Source: CAIKZZ01 sp036742455 (GTDB taxonomy: Bacteria > Pseudomonadota > Gammaproteobacteria > Steroidobacterales > Steroidobacteraceae). From it: a stretch of 64,000 bases of DNA. Both the position numbers and the translations under genes were made by a program. The notes beneath the pieces were generated by a model that was given only the letters and a program-made list of their open reading frames with translations, had not been told where the DNA came from and ran no database searches. The stretch lies in NCBI GenBank assembly GCA_036742455.1, contig DAINQU010000006.1:62001-126000 (forward strand), in the 5' to 3' direction. This document shows, piece by piece, positions 8,220 through 17,237 of the stretch; the stretch's first letter is position 1; each line of letters begins with the position of its first letter.

Positions 8220-9170
8220 ATGGATCGGGTGCGGATCGATCGCCGCTGGCTGCCACTGAATGCGCTACGGGCTTTTGAAGCCGTGGCCAAGCACGGCAGT
8301 TTCACGGGCGCGGCCAATGCCCTGCTCATCTCCCAGAGTGCGCTCTCGCGCCACGTCATTTCCTTAGAACGCCTGATCGGCGTGCAACTGTTCGACCGCA
8401 AACCGCACGCGCTCGTGCTCACGCCGGCCGGGCAGCACCTGCTGCCGGTGACGACCAAGTCCTTCGACCGCCTCGAGTACGCGCTCGACGAGATCCGCCA
8501 CGCCGGGGCTCCGGCCTTGCGCACCTTGCGCGTGCAGATGCCACCGAGCTTCGCCGTGCACGCCGCCGTGCCGATCCTGCGCGAGTTTCGCCGTGCCAAC
8601 AGCGAGGTCGAACTCGATCTCGTCAGCCCCTACGGCGTCGGCCCCCCGCCCCACGACGTCGACGTCGCCGTGGTGTACTCCAAGCCGACCGTCACCGACC
8701 TCGTGTCGGATCTGTTATGGCCCGTGCACCTCGGGATCGTCTGTCACCCGGACCTCGCCCAGCGGCACGCCGGCAAGGACCTGAGTACCTTCTTGCGCGA
8801 CAACGAGCTCGTCCACGTGCGCATCGCGGACCTGCCGCGGCACCACCTGTGGAGCCAACTCGTCCGCCAGGCCCAGTTGCCACCCCTGAACTTTGAGCGC
8901 GGTCTCGTCTTCGACACCGCACTGATGGCGGTCCAATACGTGCTCGCCGGCGAAGGCGTGGCCTTGGTGGACTTGAACCTGTACCGCGAAGACCTGACTG
9001 CCGGCCGACTGGTGCGCCCGTACGAGGCGACCTTGGACGAAGGTTACGGGTACTATCTCGTGACTCACCCCGATTCTCTCAGCGACACCGCGATCGCCTT
9101 GTTCCGCAGTTGGCTCATCGAGCACTTCGGACCGGGACGCCTCGACACCGTCGCACCTCTTCACGACTGA
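8220..9170 (+). CDS. LysR-family transcriptional regulator
   Basis: A protein of 316 residues. The N-terminal winged helix-turn-helix is clear (LNALRAFEAVAKHGSFTGAA, then SQSALSRHVISLE and the LFDRKPHALVLTPAG wing). A two-lobe substrate-binding domain follows from about residue 95. The opening LPLNALRAFEAVAKHGSF is typical of the GcvA-like branch. The start at 8220 follows GGAG at 5 nt; earlier in-frame starts lack such a site. It is divergent from the enolase-superfamily gene, and the MttB-family gene begins 41 bp after its stop, so it probably controls one or both. The effector is unknown. Confidence 0.85.
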   Translation: MDRVRIDRRWLPLNALRAFEAVAKHGSFTGAANALLISQSALSRHVISLERLIGVQLFDRKPHALVLTPAGQHLLPVTTKSFDRLEYALDEIRHAGAPALRTLRVQMPPSFAVHAAVPILREFRRANSEVELDLVSPYGVGPPPHDVDVAVVYSKPTVTDLVSDLLWPVHLGIVCHPDLAQRHAGKDLSTFLRDNELVHVRIADLPRHHLWSQLVRQAQLPPLNFERGLVFDTALMAVQYVLAGEGVALVDLNLYREDLTAGRLVRPYEATLDEGYGYYLVTHPDSLSDTAIALFRSWLIEHFGPGRLDTVAPLHD

Positions 9171-9211
9171 CGACGCTCGCGCCGTCCCGAACGCTCCCGG
9201 AGCACCGACCC

Positions 9212-10759
9212 ATGTCCGACCAACCCGAAGAACGCCGCCCCCGCCGCCGCACCGCCGGCGTCGCTGGCACCGCCGCCCACGACCGCACGCGCGCCTACCG
9301 GCAGCTCGTGAACCCGTACGAGCCGCTGCGCGTGTTCTCGGACGATCACGTCGCGGCGATCCACGAGGCGGCGCTGCTGATCTTGGAAACCCAAGGGATG
9401 CGCGTCCTGTCGGAGCCCGCCCGTCGTCGCTACGAAGCGGCCGGCGCGTCGGTAAACGAAGCCACGATGATGGTCCGACTGGACCGAGGCCTCGTCACCG
9501 AGGCTTTGGCCACGACCCCGAAGGGTTTCACGCTGCACGGGCGCGACCCGTCGCGCGATCAACCGATGTCGGGCCGGCACGTGTCCTTCGCCTGCGTCTC
9601 GGGTCCGCCGAACATCATGGACGTCGAGGGCGGCCGTCGCGCCGGCACCTTCGCGGACTTTAAGAACCTGATGAAGCTCTGCCAGAGCTTCGAGGTGATG
9701 ACCATCCTCGGCGGTGGCGTCGAACCGCAGGACATTCCGATCAACATCCGCCATCTCGACACCACCCGCGAGATGCTGAACCTGACCGACAAGATCCCGC
9801 TCGTCTACGCGCGCGGCACCGGCCAGATCAACGACAACTTCGAGATGATGAAGATCGCCTACGGCCTCTCCGACGAGGAGTTCCGCTCGAAGGCCTACGC
9901 CACTGGCGTGATCAACACGAACTCGCCGTTGCAGCTCGACATCCCGATGGCCGAAGGGCTCATCGACTTCGCGCTGTGGGGACAGCCGACGATCATCACG
10001 CCGTTCACGCTCGCCGGGGCGATGGCGCCGGTCACGATTGCCGGCGCGCTGACGTTGGCGCACGCGGAGGCGCTGGCCAGCGTCACGCTGACCCAGATCG
10101 CGCGCAAAGGCGCGCCGGTCATCTACGGCAGCTTCACCTCGAACGTCGACATGAAGTCCGGTGCGCCGGCCTTCGGCACCCCGGAGTACGCCAAGGCAGC
10201 CTTCGGCGCCGGCCAGATGGCCCGCCACATCGGGCTGCCGTGGCGCTCGTCGAACGCGACGGCCTCGAATGCGCCGGATGCGCAAGCCGCTTACGAGTCG
10301 CAGATGAGCCTGTGGGGCGCCTTGATGGGCGGCTGCAACTTCATCCTGCACTCGGCCGGTTGGCTCGAGGGCGGCCTCTCGACGTCGTACGAGAAGTTCA
10401 TTCTCGACATCGAGATGCTGCAGATGTTTGCGGAGACCTTCCAGCCGGTCTCGGCGAACCCGGCCGATCTCGCCGTCGAGGCGATCGCCGAGGTGGGTCC
10501 GAGCGGACACTTCTTCGGTTGCGCCCACACGATGGAGCGCTATCGCACGGCGTTCTACGCGCCGCTCGTGTCCGACTGGAGCAATTACGGTCAATGGACC
10601 GACGCCGGGGCGCTCACGGCCACGCAGCGGGCCCAGAAGATCTGGCGCGAGACGCTCGCCAACTACGTCGCGCCCGCGCGCGATCCGGCCGTCGTCGAAG
10701 CCATCGACGCCTTCGTCGCGCAGCGTAAAGCCGACGGCGGCGCGTACCCGGTCAGCTAA
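9212..10759 (+). CDS. MttB-family (trimethylamine methyltransferase superfamily) protein, non-pyrrolysine
   Basis: A protein of 515 residues covering the whole MttB domain after a charged, Arg-rich N-terminal tail of about 30 residues. The family core is visible in CVSGPPNIMDVEGGRR, TPFTLAGAMAPVTIAGALTL, LWGALMGGCNFILHSAGWLEGG and EKFILDIEMLQMF. There is no in-frame UAG, so the pyrrolysine of true trimethylamine methyltransferases is absent. The non-pyrrolysine branch includes glycine betaine, proline betaine, carnitine and gamma-butyrobetaine:corrinoid methyltransferases in anaerobes; the roles of the aerobic proteobacterial members are less clear. A GGAG site precedes the ATG at 9212. The next gene is a dimethylglycine/sarcosine-dehydrogenase-like flavoprotein, so N-demethylation of a betaine is the likely theme. 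No corrinoid protein gene lies in this window. Confidence 0.87.
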   Translation: MSDQPEERRPRRRTAGVAGTAAHDRTRAYRQLVNPYEPLRVFSDDHVAAIHEAALLILETQGMRVLSEPARRRYEAAGASVNEATMMVRLDRGLVTEALATTPKGFTLHGRDPSRDQPMSGRHVSFACVSGPPNIMDVEGGRRAGTFADFKNLMKLCQSFEVMTILGGGVEPQDIPINIRHLDTTREMLNLTDKIPLVYARGTGQINDNFEMMKIAYGLSDEEFRSKAYATGVINTNSPLQLDIPMAEGLIDFALWGQPTIITPFTLAGAMAPVTIAGALTLAHAEALASVTLTQIARKGAPVIYGSFTSNVDMKSGAPAFGTPEYAKAAFGAGQMARHIGLPWRSSNATASNAPDAQAAYESQMSLWGALMGGCNFILHSAGWLEGGLSTSYEKFILDIEMLQMFAETFQPVSANPADLAVEAIAEVGPSGHFFGCAHTMERYRTAFYAPLVSDWSNYGQWTDAGALTATQRAQKIWRETLANYVAPARDPAVVEAIDAFVAQRKADGGAYPVS

Positions 10760-10769
10760 ACCCACCCGG

Positions 10770-10792
10770 CCGCTGCCGTGGACCGGCAGCGG
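10770..10792 (+). other. Intergenic hairpin between the mttB-like and flavoprotein genes
   Basis: A 9-bp perfect stem (10770-10778 with 10784-10792) closes a 5-nt loop and has no T tract. It is more likely an mRNA-stabilising or attenuating element within an operon than a true terminator. Confidence 0.4.
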
Positions 10793-10822
10793 CGATGCAC
10801 ACAGGACAGAACAGAGGATCCC

Positions 10823-13234
10823 ATGCGTAATCATGTACAGGTCGTGGTGATTGGTGGCGGCGTCGTCGGCGCCAGCGTGCTCTACCACCTGACCAAGGCC
10901 GGTTGGAAAGACGTCATGCTGGTGGAACGCGCCGAGCTCACCTCCGGCTCCACCTGGCACGCGGCCGGGGGTATGCACACGGTCAACGGCGACCCGAACG
11001 TCGCCAAGCTGCAGCAGTACACCATCGAGCTCTATCGCGAGATCGAAGAGATCTCCGGTCAGTCGTGTGGCGTGCACCTGACCGGCGGCATCATGCTGGC
11101 CGGCACGCCCGAGCGCCTCGACTGGCTCAAGATGGCCAAGGCCCGCGGCCGCTATCTCGGCATGGACCTCGAGCTGATTTCGGTCGCTGAAGCGAAAAAG
11201 ATCTTCCCGTTGATGGACGAGAAGCACTTCGTCGGCGCGATGTACGACCCGATCGAGGGTCACGTCGACCCGTACGGCGTGACCCACGCGTACGCGAAGT
11301 CCGCGCAGATCGGCGGCGCCGAGATCATCCGCCAGAACCGCGTGATCGACACCGTGCAGCGCAGCGACGGCACGTGGGACGTGGTCACCGAGAAAGGCAC
11401 GATCCACGCCGAACACATCGTCAACGCCGGCGGCCTCTGGGCCCGTGAAGTCGGCCGCATGGTCGGCCTTGAGTTGCCGATCCTCGCGATGGAGCACCAG
11501 TACCTCATCACCGAGGACCTGCCAGAGTTCCAGGGCCAGAAAGAGCAACCGCACTGCATCGATTTCGAAGGCGAGATCTACATGCGCCAAGAGCGCGGCG
11601 GCATGCTGCTCGGCACGTACGAGCGTGCCGGTGTGCCTTGGTCGGCGAAGACCACGCCGTGGGACTTCGGTCAGGATCTGCTCGAGAACGATCTGGAGCG
11701 CATCGCGCCGTCGCTGGAAGTGGCGTTCCAGCACTTCCCGCGCCTCGAGAATGCCGGCATCAAGAAGATCGTGAACGGCCCGTTCACCTTCGCACCGGAC
11801 GGCAACCCGTTGATCGGACCCGTGCGCGGCCTCAAGAACTACTGGGTGGCCTGCGGCGTCATGGCCGGCTTCAGCCAAGGCGGCGGCGTCGGTCTTGCGC
11901 TGTCGCAGTGGATGGTCAACGGCGATCCGGGTGCCGACATCTGGGGCATGGACGTCGCCCGCTACGGCGACTGGGCGACCCTCGCCTACACGAACGCCAA
12001 AGTGCGCGAAAACTACTCGCGTCGCTTCCGTATCCGCTTCCCGAACGAGGAACTGCCGGCCGGTCGGCCGTTGCGCACGACGCCGATTTACGACCGTCTC
12101 GCGGCCGAGAACGCGGTGTTCGGCGACTACTGCGGGCTCGAGCACGCGTTGTGGTTCGCGCCGAAAGGCACGGAGCCGACGGAGAACATCACGTTCCGTC
12201 GCTCGAATGCGCACGCGCACGTCGCCGCCGACTGTCACGCGGTGCGCAATGCCGCGGGTCTCTTGGAAATCTCCAACTACGGCAAGTTTGAGGTCACGGG
12301 CCCCAAAGCCGCCGAATGGCTCGCCACCGTCATGGCGAACCGCGTGCCGGCGATTGGTCGCATGGTGCTGACGCCGATGCTGAACGACGCGGGCCGTCTG
12401 ATCGGTGACTTCACCGTGGCGCGTCTCGGCCCCGAGCACTTCTACCTCGTAGCCACCTACGCTGCCGAGGTCTACTACATGCGCTGGTTCGAGCGCAGCT
12501 TGCCGCCCTCGGGCGTCACGGTTCGGCCGTGCGCCATGGAATACACGGGCCTGTCGATTGCCGGTCCCGCCGCCCGCGAGATCCTGCAGCCGCTCATGTC
12601 CGAAGACTTATCGACGGCGGCCTTCCCGTTCATGTCGTTCCGCCGCATGGACGTCGGCATGATCCCAACGCTCATGGGTCGCGTCTCGTTCACCGGCGAT
12701 ATCGGCTACGAGATGTGGGTGACGAGCGACTACCAGCGCGCGCTGTACGACCTCTTGACCCGTGCCGGTCAGGCGCACGGTCTTAAGGTCATCGGTGGCC
12801 GCGCGCTGAATGCCATGCGTCTGGAGAAGAGCTTCGGCACGTGGGCCCGCGAGTTCCGCCCGATCTACGGGCCCTATGAAGCCGGTCTCGGCCGCTTCGT
12901 GGACCTCAAGAAGCCCGAGTTCATCGGTCGTGCCGCCGCGGAAGCCGAGAAGGCCTCGGGCGGTGTGCGTCGCCTGATCACCCTCGACATCGACGCGACC
13001 GATGCGGATGCGATTGGCGACGAGCCGATCTTCCACAACGGCCAAGTCTGCGGCTGGATTACCTCGGGCGGCTACGGCCACACGGTCGGTAAGTCCCTCG
13101 CCATGGGCTATGTCGACAACGCCGTCGCCGATGCCATTCAGGGCTTTGAAGTGGAGCTGATCGGCGAGCGACGCGCCGCAGTCCGCTTGGCCGAAGCGGC
13201 CTTTGATCCGACCGGCAGCCGCATGCGCGCCTGA
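10823..13234 (+). CDS. FAD-dependent dimethylglycine/sarcosine dehydrogenase-like protein with GcvT domain
   Basis: A protein of 803 residues, the length of dimethylglycine dehydrogenase and its relatives. The order is a DAO-type FAD domain (residues 1 to about 370, dinucleotide motif VVIGGGVVGASVLYHL), a small FAO_M linker domain, and a GcvT-like aminomethyltransferase domain (about 435-705) with its C-terminal barrel (about 715-800). GSTWHAAGGMHTVNG holds the His that carries covalently bound FAD in this family. Such enzymes oxidatively demethylate dimethylglycine or sarcosine and can pass the one-carbon unit to tetrahydrofolate. It follows the MttB-like gene with GAGG before ATG 10823. Together they could take glycine betaine to dimethylglycine and on to sarcosine; the exact N-methylated substrate is inferred. 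Confidence 0.86.
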   Translation: MRNHVQVVVIGGGVVGASVLYHLTKAGWKDVMLVERAELTSGSTWHAAGGMHTVNGDPNVAKLQQYTIELYREIEEISGQSCGVHLTGGIMLAGTPERLDWLKMAKARGRYLGMDLELISVAEAKKIFPLMDEKHFVGAMYDPIEGHVDPYGVTHAYAKSAQIGGAEIIRQNRVIDTVQRSDGTWDVVTEKGTIHAEHIVNAGGLWAREVGRMVGLELPILAMEHQYLITEDLPEFQGQKEQPHCIDFEGEIYMRQERGGMLLGTYERAGVPWSAKTTPWDFGQDLLENDLERIAPSLEVAFQHFPRLENAGIKKIVNGPFTFAPDGNPLIGPVRGLKNYWVACGVMAGFSQGGGVGLALSQWMVNGDPGADIWGMDVARYGDWATLAYTNAKVRENYSRRFRIRFPNEELPAGRPLRTTPIYDRLAAENAVFGDYCGLEHALWFAPKGTEPTENITFRRSNAHAHVAADCHAVRNAAGLLEISNYGKFEVTGPKAAEWLATVMANRVPAIGRMVLTPMLNDAGRLIGDFTVARLGPEHFYLVATYAAEVYYMRWFERSLPPSGVTVRPCAMEYTGLSIAGPAAREILQPLMSEDLSTAAFPFMSFRRMDVGMIPTLMGRVSFTGDIGYEMWVTSDYQRALYDLLTRAGQAHGLKVIGGRALNAMRLEKSFGTWAREFRPIYGPYEAGLGRFVDLKKPEFIGRAAAEAEKASGGVRRLITLDIDATDADAIGDEPIFHNGQVCGWITSGGYGHTVGKSLAMGYVDNAVADAIQGFEVELIGERRAAVRLAEAAFDPTGSRMRA

Positions 13235-13312
13235 TTGGTCGACTGCGGGCCGGCGTCTTTGACTCCGGCCCGTCAGCGCCCGACAATGCCGATCATCGCC
13301 ACCGAGATCGGC

Positions 13313-14698
13313 ATGTCACTCTCCACCGATTCCCTCGCCGCGCTGACCGCTCTGGTCGGCCCGGAACACACCCGCAGCGCCGCCGAACTCAGCGCCCACG
13401 ACCCGGGCGTCGATCCGCACAACTACGGCGCGGACCTGTGGCTGCGCCCTGCGGATCGCACCGAACTCGCTGCCGTCCTCGCCTATTGCAATCAGGCGCG
13501 TATTGCAGTGGTCCCGCATGGCGGTCGCACTGGACTCTCGGGGGGAGCGGCCAGCCACGCCGGTGAGATCGTGGTCTCCTTGGAGCGTTTTACTGCGCTC
13601 ACCGTCGATCCGATCAGCCGCACGGCCGTCGTCGGTGCGGGCGTAACGCTGTCAGTACTGGCCGAGGCGGCAGCACGCGTCGGCCTCTCGCCCGGCATCG
13701 ATCTCGGCGCGCGCGAGTCGGCGACCATCGGTGGCATGGTCTCCACGAACGCCGGCGGCATTGCCGCGTTTCGCCACGGCACCTTGCGCGAGCGGGTATT
13801 GGGGCTCGAAGCGGTGCTGGCCGATGGCCGACTGTTGTGTGAACTCGGGCAGGTCATCAAACGCAACGAAGGTCTCGCGGTCGAACGACTGCTGATCGGC
13901 GCGGAAGGAACGCTCGGGATCATCACCGAAGTCGCCCTCTCCCTCGTGCCGATGGACGGCCTTCCTGCCACCGCGCTGGTGGCGGTAGCCGACCTGAGCC
14001 AAGCCGCGCAGCTGACCGCGCTCGCGTTGGCGTCGAACGGCGCAACGCCCACCGCACTGGAAGTGATGTCCGGCAATCATGCCGAGGCCGTCTGTCGCTC
14101 GTTGGGTTACCGCGAGCTGCTGCCGCTGACGCGCGCGCCGTATCTGATGTTGATCGAGCTGTGCGCGCGGTCCGCCGAGAGCGCCGACGGCGCGCTCCTC
14201 GCTCTGCTTGAAGAGGCCGCGAGCGCGGGCGTCGCGGAGGATGCGGTCATCGCGCAGAACGACGTGCAACGGCAGGTGTTCTGGCGAGTCCGCGAAGACT
14301 GGGCGGTGGATCGTGAGCGACCGGGCGGCCTGTGGTACGACATCTCCGTGCCGCTCGCCCGAGCGGCCGAGTACATCGACGCGCTCTGCGCGCGTCTCGC
14401 GGCCTACGATCCGACGCTCGATATTTACCTGATCGGTCACCTGGCCGATGGCAATCTGCACGTGACGGTCAACGCCCCGCACCCAATCAGCGCACGCTAC
14501 AACGAGATCGCCGTGATCGTCACGGATGGCCTGAAGGCACTCGGCGGCTCGTATTCCGCCGAGCACGGTATCGGGCTCGAAAAGAAGCCGATGTTGGAGC
14601 GCTTAGTGCATCCCACCAAGCGTCTCCTGATGCGCGAGATCAAGGCCCTCTTCGACCCCAACGGGATCTTGAATCCCGGCAAAGTCATTCCGACCTGA
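13313..14698 (+). CDS. FAD-linked oxidase, GlcD / D-2-hydroxyacid dehydrogenase family
   Basis: A protein of 461 residues. The N-terminal PCMH-type FAD domain has PHGGRTGLSGGA and GMVSTNAGGIAAFRHG; the C-terminal FAD-oxidase domain has HLADGNLHVTVN and YSAEHGIGLEKKPM, ending in GILNPGKVIP. The His residues in the C-terminal motifs match the metal site of D-2-hydroxyglutarate/D-lactate dehydrogenases. It should oxidise a 2-hydroxy acid and pass electrons to the respiratory chain or an ETF. It lies 78 bp after the dehydrogenase-like gene, with a weak hairpin (13247-13271) between. Two upstream in-frame starts exist (13235 GTG-like and 13286); I chose 13313 because the family N-terminus starts close to here. 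The substrate is unknown. Confidence 0.82.
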   Translation: MSLSTDSLAALTALVGPEHTRSAAELSAHDPGVDPHNYGADLWLRPADRTELAAVLAYCNQARIAVVPHGGRTGLSGGAASHAGEIVVSLERFTALTVDPISRTAVVGAGVTLSVLAEAAARVGLSPGIDLGARESATIGGMVSTNAGGIAAFRHGTLRERVLGLEAVLADGRLLCELGQVIKRNEGLAVERLLIGAEGTLGIITEVALSLVPMDGLPATALVAVADLSQAAQLTALALASNGATPTALEVMSGNHAEAVCRSLGYRELLPLTRAPYLMLIELCARSAESADGALLALLEEAASAGVAEDAVIAQNDVQRQVFWRVREDWAVDRERPGGLWYDISVPLARAAEYIDALCARLAAYDPTLDIYLIGHLADGNLHVTVNAPHPISARYNEIAVIVTDGLKALGGSYSAEHGIGLEKKPMLERLVHPTKRLLMREIKALFDPNGILNPGKVIPT

Positions 14699-14720
14699 AA
14701 ACCGGCCCGCTCAGCGGGCC
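14697..14720 (-). terminator. Terminator of the minus-strand carnitine operon
   Basis: Stem 14704-14710 with 14714-14720 (GGCCCGC / GCGGGCC) and a 3-nt loop. Read on the minus strand it is followed by GGTTTTC. The hairpin overlaps the MFS stop codon and sits between two convergent genes only 12 bp apart. Confidence 0.6.
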
Positions 14721-15961
14721 GCGCGCCGTGCCACCCAATCGATGGGTTCGATCTTCGGCAAGATCACGCACCAGCCGATCAGACCCAAAATATTGATGAC
14801 GCCGGCCAGCGCGAAGGCGGTGCCGTACGAGCCGCCCTCGGCATCGATGAGGACGCCCGCGAAAAACGTGCCGATGATCCCGGGCATGTTGCCCACCATG
14901 TTCTGCACGCCGACCCAGCGCGCCGCGGCCGTGGGGCCGGCAATCACCTGCGGGATGCTGAAGTAGCCCGGCGACGAGAAGCCCAAGAAAATTTCGTAGA
15001 CGAACAGGAGCACGAGGCAACTGGTCAACGACGCCGTCGGCATGGCGAGCATGCAGCCGAGACCCGCGACATGCGCCAGCCCCATGATCACCTTGTAGGC
15101 GCCGGTCGCAGGACGGCCCGAGCGCACCCAGCGGTCGAGTCCCCAGCCGGCCAGCATCGCGGCCACCGCGTTGACGAAGTACGCCGCAAACACCACTTCG
15201 GCCATCTCTTCCTTGGAGAAGCCGCGGGCTTTTTCCAGGTACATCGGCAAGTAGCCGAGGATGAAGTACCAGTTGTAGTTGCCCGCGAAATGGCCCAGAG
15301 CCGCGCCCCACAACCCGCGCTCGCGCAAGATCTCGCGCATCGTCGGCGCACTCTGCTCGACCACTTTGTCTTCGAGCGTCGGCTCCGCCACCCGGACGCG
15401 CAGCCAAGGGATCAACCACAGCATCGACAAGGCGCCGAACAGGATGAACACCGTGCGCCAGCCCTCGCGCGCGATGAGCAGACCGCCGATCAGCGTGCCG
15501 ACAGCCGGGCCTACGAGATAGCCGAACGCGATCGTGCCGTTGGCGATACCCACGCGCGAGCGCGGCACGTTCGCGGCAATCAGCTTGGAGGTCGTCGTGA
15601 ACGCAACGCTCTCACCGATGCCGAGCATAATCCGTAGGGCGAAGAGGCTGACCATGCCGCCCACAAAGCCCGTCAGCAACGTCGACAGCGACCAGAACAG
15701 TGCGCCCACGGCGAGCACGCGCTTGGCGCCGAAGCGGTCGGCGAGCCATCCCGAGGGTAACTGCGAGAGCGTGTAGCTGAAGTAAAAGCCAGCGAGCAGC
15801 ATGCCGTACTGGGTGGCACTGAGGCCGAGGTCTTCGCGGATCTGCACCGCGGCCGTCGCGAGGTTGCCGCGATCGATGTAGTTGATGAACAACGACATCG
15901 CCATCAAAAACACGAGCCAGACCGGCGAGGTCGGTGCGCGCAGCGCCGTGGATGTAGTCAA
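14711..15961 (-). CDS. MFS transporter, anion:cation symporter (ACS) type
   Basis: A protein of 416 residues with 12 predicted membrane helices. The start of the first helix and the loop NYIDRGNLATAA, together with the loop 2-3 signature GWLADRFGAKRVLA, are typical of the ACS branch that carries sugar acids, phthalate-type anions and similar organic anions across the inner membrane. The first codon is TTG (15961), preceded by AGGGGG at 8 nt; no ATG lies near the expected N-terminus. It is the last gene of the operon with carnitine dehydrogenase and acyl-CoA dehydrogenase, so uptake of a betaine or its breakdown product is possible. The sugar-acid-like branch and the enolase-superfamily gene at 6865 also allow a hydroxy-acid substrate. 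Confidence 0.85.
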   Translation of the reverse strand: MTTSTALRAPTSPVWLVFLMAMSLFINYIDRGNLATAAVQIREDLGLSATQYGMLLAGFYFSYTLSQLPSGWLADRFGAKRVLAVGALFWSLSTLLTGFVGGMVSLFALRIMLGIGESVAFTTTSKLIAANVPRSRVGIANGTIAFGYLVGPAVGTLIGGLLIAREGWRTVFILFGALSMLWLIPWLRVRVAEPTLEDKVVEQSAPTMREILRERGLWGAALGHFAGNYNWYFILGYLPMYLEKARGFSKEEMAEVVFAAYFVNAVAAMLAGWGLDRWVRSGRPATGAYKVIMGLAHVAGLGCMLAMPTASLTSCLVLLFVYEIFLGFSSPGYFSIPQVIAGPTAAARWVGVQNMVGNMPGIIGTFFAGVLIDAEGGSYGTAFALAGVINILGLIGWCVILPKIEPIDWVARRAAR

Positions 15962-16021
15962 GCGATGTCCCCCTGTTCCTCGCTTGAGGATACTGGAGGG
16001 ATCGGTGGGCTACCAGCGGAT

Positions 16022-16046
16022 CCGCGCCCTCGGTTCGAGGGCGCGG
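16022..16046 (-). other. Intra-operon hairpin between the acyl-CoA dehydrogenase and MFS genes
   Basis: An 11-bp perfect stem (16022-16032 with 16036-16046), 3-nt loop, no T tract. It lies in the 98-bp gap between the two genes and may set their relative expression by mRNA processing or partial termination. Confidence 0.45.
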
Positions 16047-16059
16047 ACCGACGGGTGGA

Positions 16060-17223
16060 TCAGCCGCCGAGCGGGCGCAGCAGGCTGCGCGAGATGATGT
16101 GCCGCTGGATCTCGCTGGTGCCTTCCCAGATGCGCTCGATGCGCGCATCGCGCCAGATGCGCTCCAACGGCAGATCCGACATGAGGCCCATACCGCCGTG
16201 AATCTGCAGCGCCTCGTCCGCCACCATGGCCAGCACTTCGGTGGCCTTGAGCTTCGCCATCGCCATGTCCATGTCGGAGGCGATCTGCTGATCGAACTTC
16301 CAGGCGGCTTCCATGGTCAGCAGCTCCGCCGCGCGCAGCTCCATGGCCATGTCGGCTAACTTGAACGAGACGCCTTGGAACTTGCCGATCTGTTGACCGA
16401 ACTGCTTGCGCTCGACCGACCACTGCAGCGCGGCGTCCAACGCACGCTCCGCACGACCGAGGCAGGTCGCTGCGACCTGCAGGCGCGTCGCGCCGAGCCA
16501 AGAATTGGCCACTTCGAAGCCCTGGTGGACCTCGCCCAAGATCTGCGACTTCGGCACACGGCAGTCGTTGAACTCGAGGATGCAGTTGTTGTAACCGCGG
16601 TGAGACACGTTCTTGTAGCCTGCGCGCACTTCAAAGCCCGGCGTGCCCTTGTCGACCAAGAAGGCCGTGATGAGCTTCTTGGTGCCGCGCGGACCGGTCT
16701 CTTCACCGGTCGCCGCGAACAAGATCACGAAGTCGGCGTGGTCCGCGTGGCTGATGAAGTGCTTCGTGCCGTTAATGACGTAGTCGCCGTCCTTCTCCAC
16801 GGCCGAGGTGCGCATGCCGCGCACGTCAGAACCGGCGCCGGGCTCGGTCATCGCCAAGCAATCGACGCGCTCGCCGCGCACGGACGGGAACAGGTAGCGC
16901 TCGCGCTGCTCGCCTTCGCACGCGCAGAGGATGTTGGACGGGCGGCCGACGCAGTTGTAATGCAGTGCGTAGCCGGTGCGGCCCAATTCTTTCTCGTAGA
17001 GCACCCAGGTCAGCGTATCGAGACCGGCACCGCCGACCTCGGCAGGCATGTTGGCCGCGTACAGCCCGGCCTCAATGGCCTTGGCTTTGAGCTCGGCATG
17101 CAGCTCGGGACGCAGGATCCCGGTTTCTTCGATCTCCTGCTCGTGCGGCATCAACTCGTTCGTCACGAAGTCGCGCGTCGTCTTGACGATCAGGCTCTGC
17201 TCTTCGGTCAATCCAAAATGCAT
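16060..17223 (-). CDS. Acyl-CoA dehydrogenase, candidate gamma-butyrobetainyl-CoA dehydrogenase
   Basis: A protein of 387 residues with the full acyl-CoA dehydrogenase layout: N-terminal helical domain, middle beta domain with CLAMTEPGAGSDVRGM and NGTKHFISHA, and C-terminal domain with RKQFGQQIGKFQ and QIHGGMGLMSDLPLERIWRD. The catalytic Glu is in IWEGTSEIQRHI. The start at 17223 follows GAGGGG. It is 14 bp from the TetR gene and in the same operon as carnitine dehydrogenase. Together with the ligase and CaiD-like enzyme of the 1198 operon it would supply the missing oxidation of gamma-butyrobetainyl-CoA to crotonobetainyl-CoA. That substrate is an inference; the fold and reaction type are firm. 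Electrons would go to ETF. Confidence 0.87.
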   Translation of the reverse strand: MHFGLTEEQSLIVKTTRDFVTNELMPHEQEIEETGILRPELHAELKAKAIEAGLYAANMPAEVGGAGLDTLTWVLYEKELGRTGYALHYNCVGRPSNILCACEGEQRERYLFPSVRGERVDCLAMTEPGAGSDVRGMRTSAVEKDGDYVINGTKHFISHADHADFVILFAATGEETGPRGTKKLITAFLVDKGTPGFEVRAGYKNVSHRGYNNCILEFNDCRVPKSQILGEVHQGFEVANSWLGATRLQVAATCLGRAERALDAALQWSVERKQFGQQIGKFQGVSFKLADMAMELRAAELLTMEAAWKFDQQIASDMDMAMAKLKATEVLAMVADEALQIHGGMGLMSDLPLERIWRDARIERIWEGTSEIQRHIISRSLLRPLGG

Positions 17224-17237
17224 AACGATCCCCTCGT

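Noticed and set aside
9212..10759. Pyrrolysine in the MttB-like protein
   Set aside because: No in-frame UAG interrupts the frame, and no Pyl genes are in the window.
9161..12439. Antisense open frame of about 1090 codons
   Set aside because: It lies opposite the MttB-like and flavoprotein genes, has no family features, and is rich in His/Arg/Val in the pattern made by the complementary frame of high-GC genes.
13247..13271. Terminator between the flavoprotein and GlcD-like genes
   Set aside because: The stem is only 7 bp with an 11-nt loop and no T run; it is mentioned under the downstream gene but not listed as a terminator.
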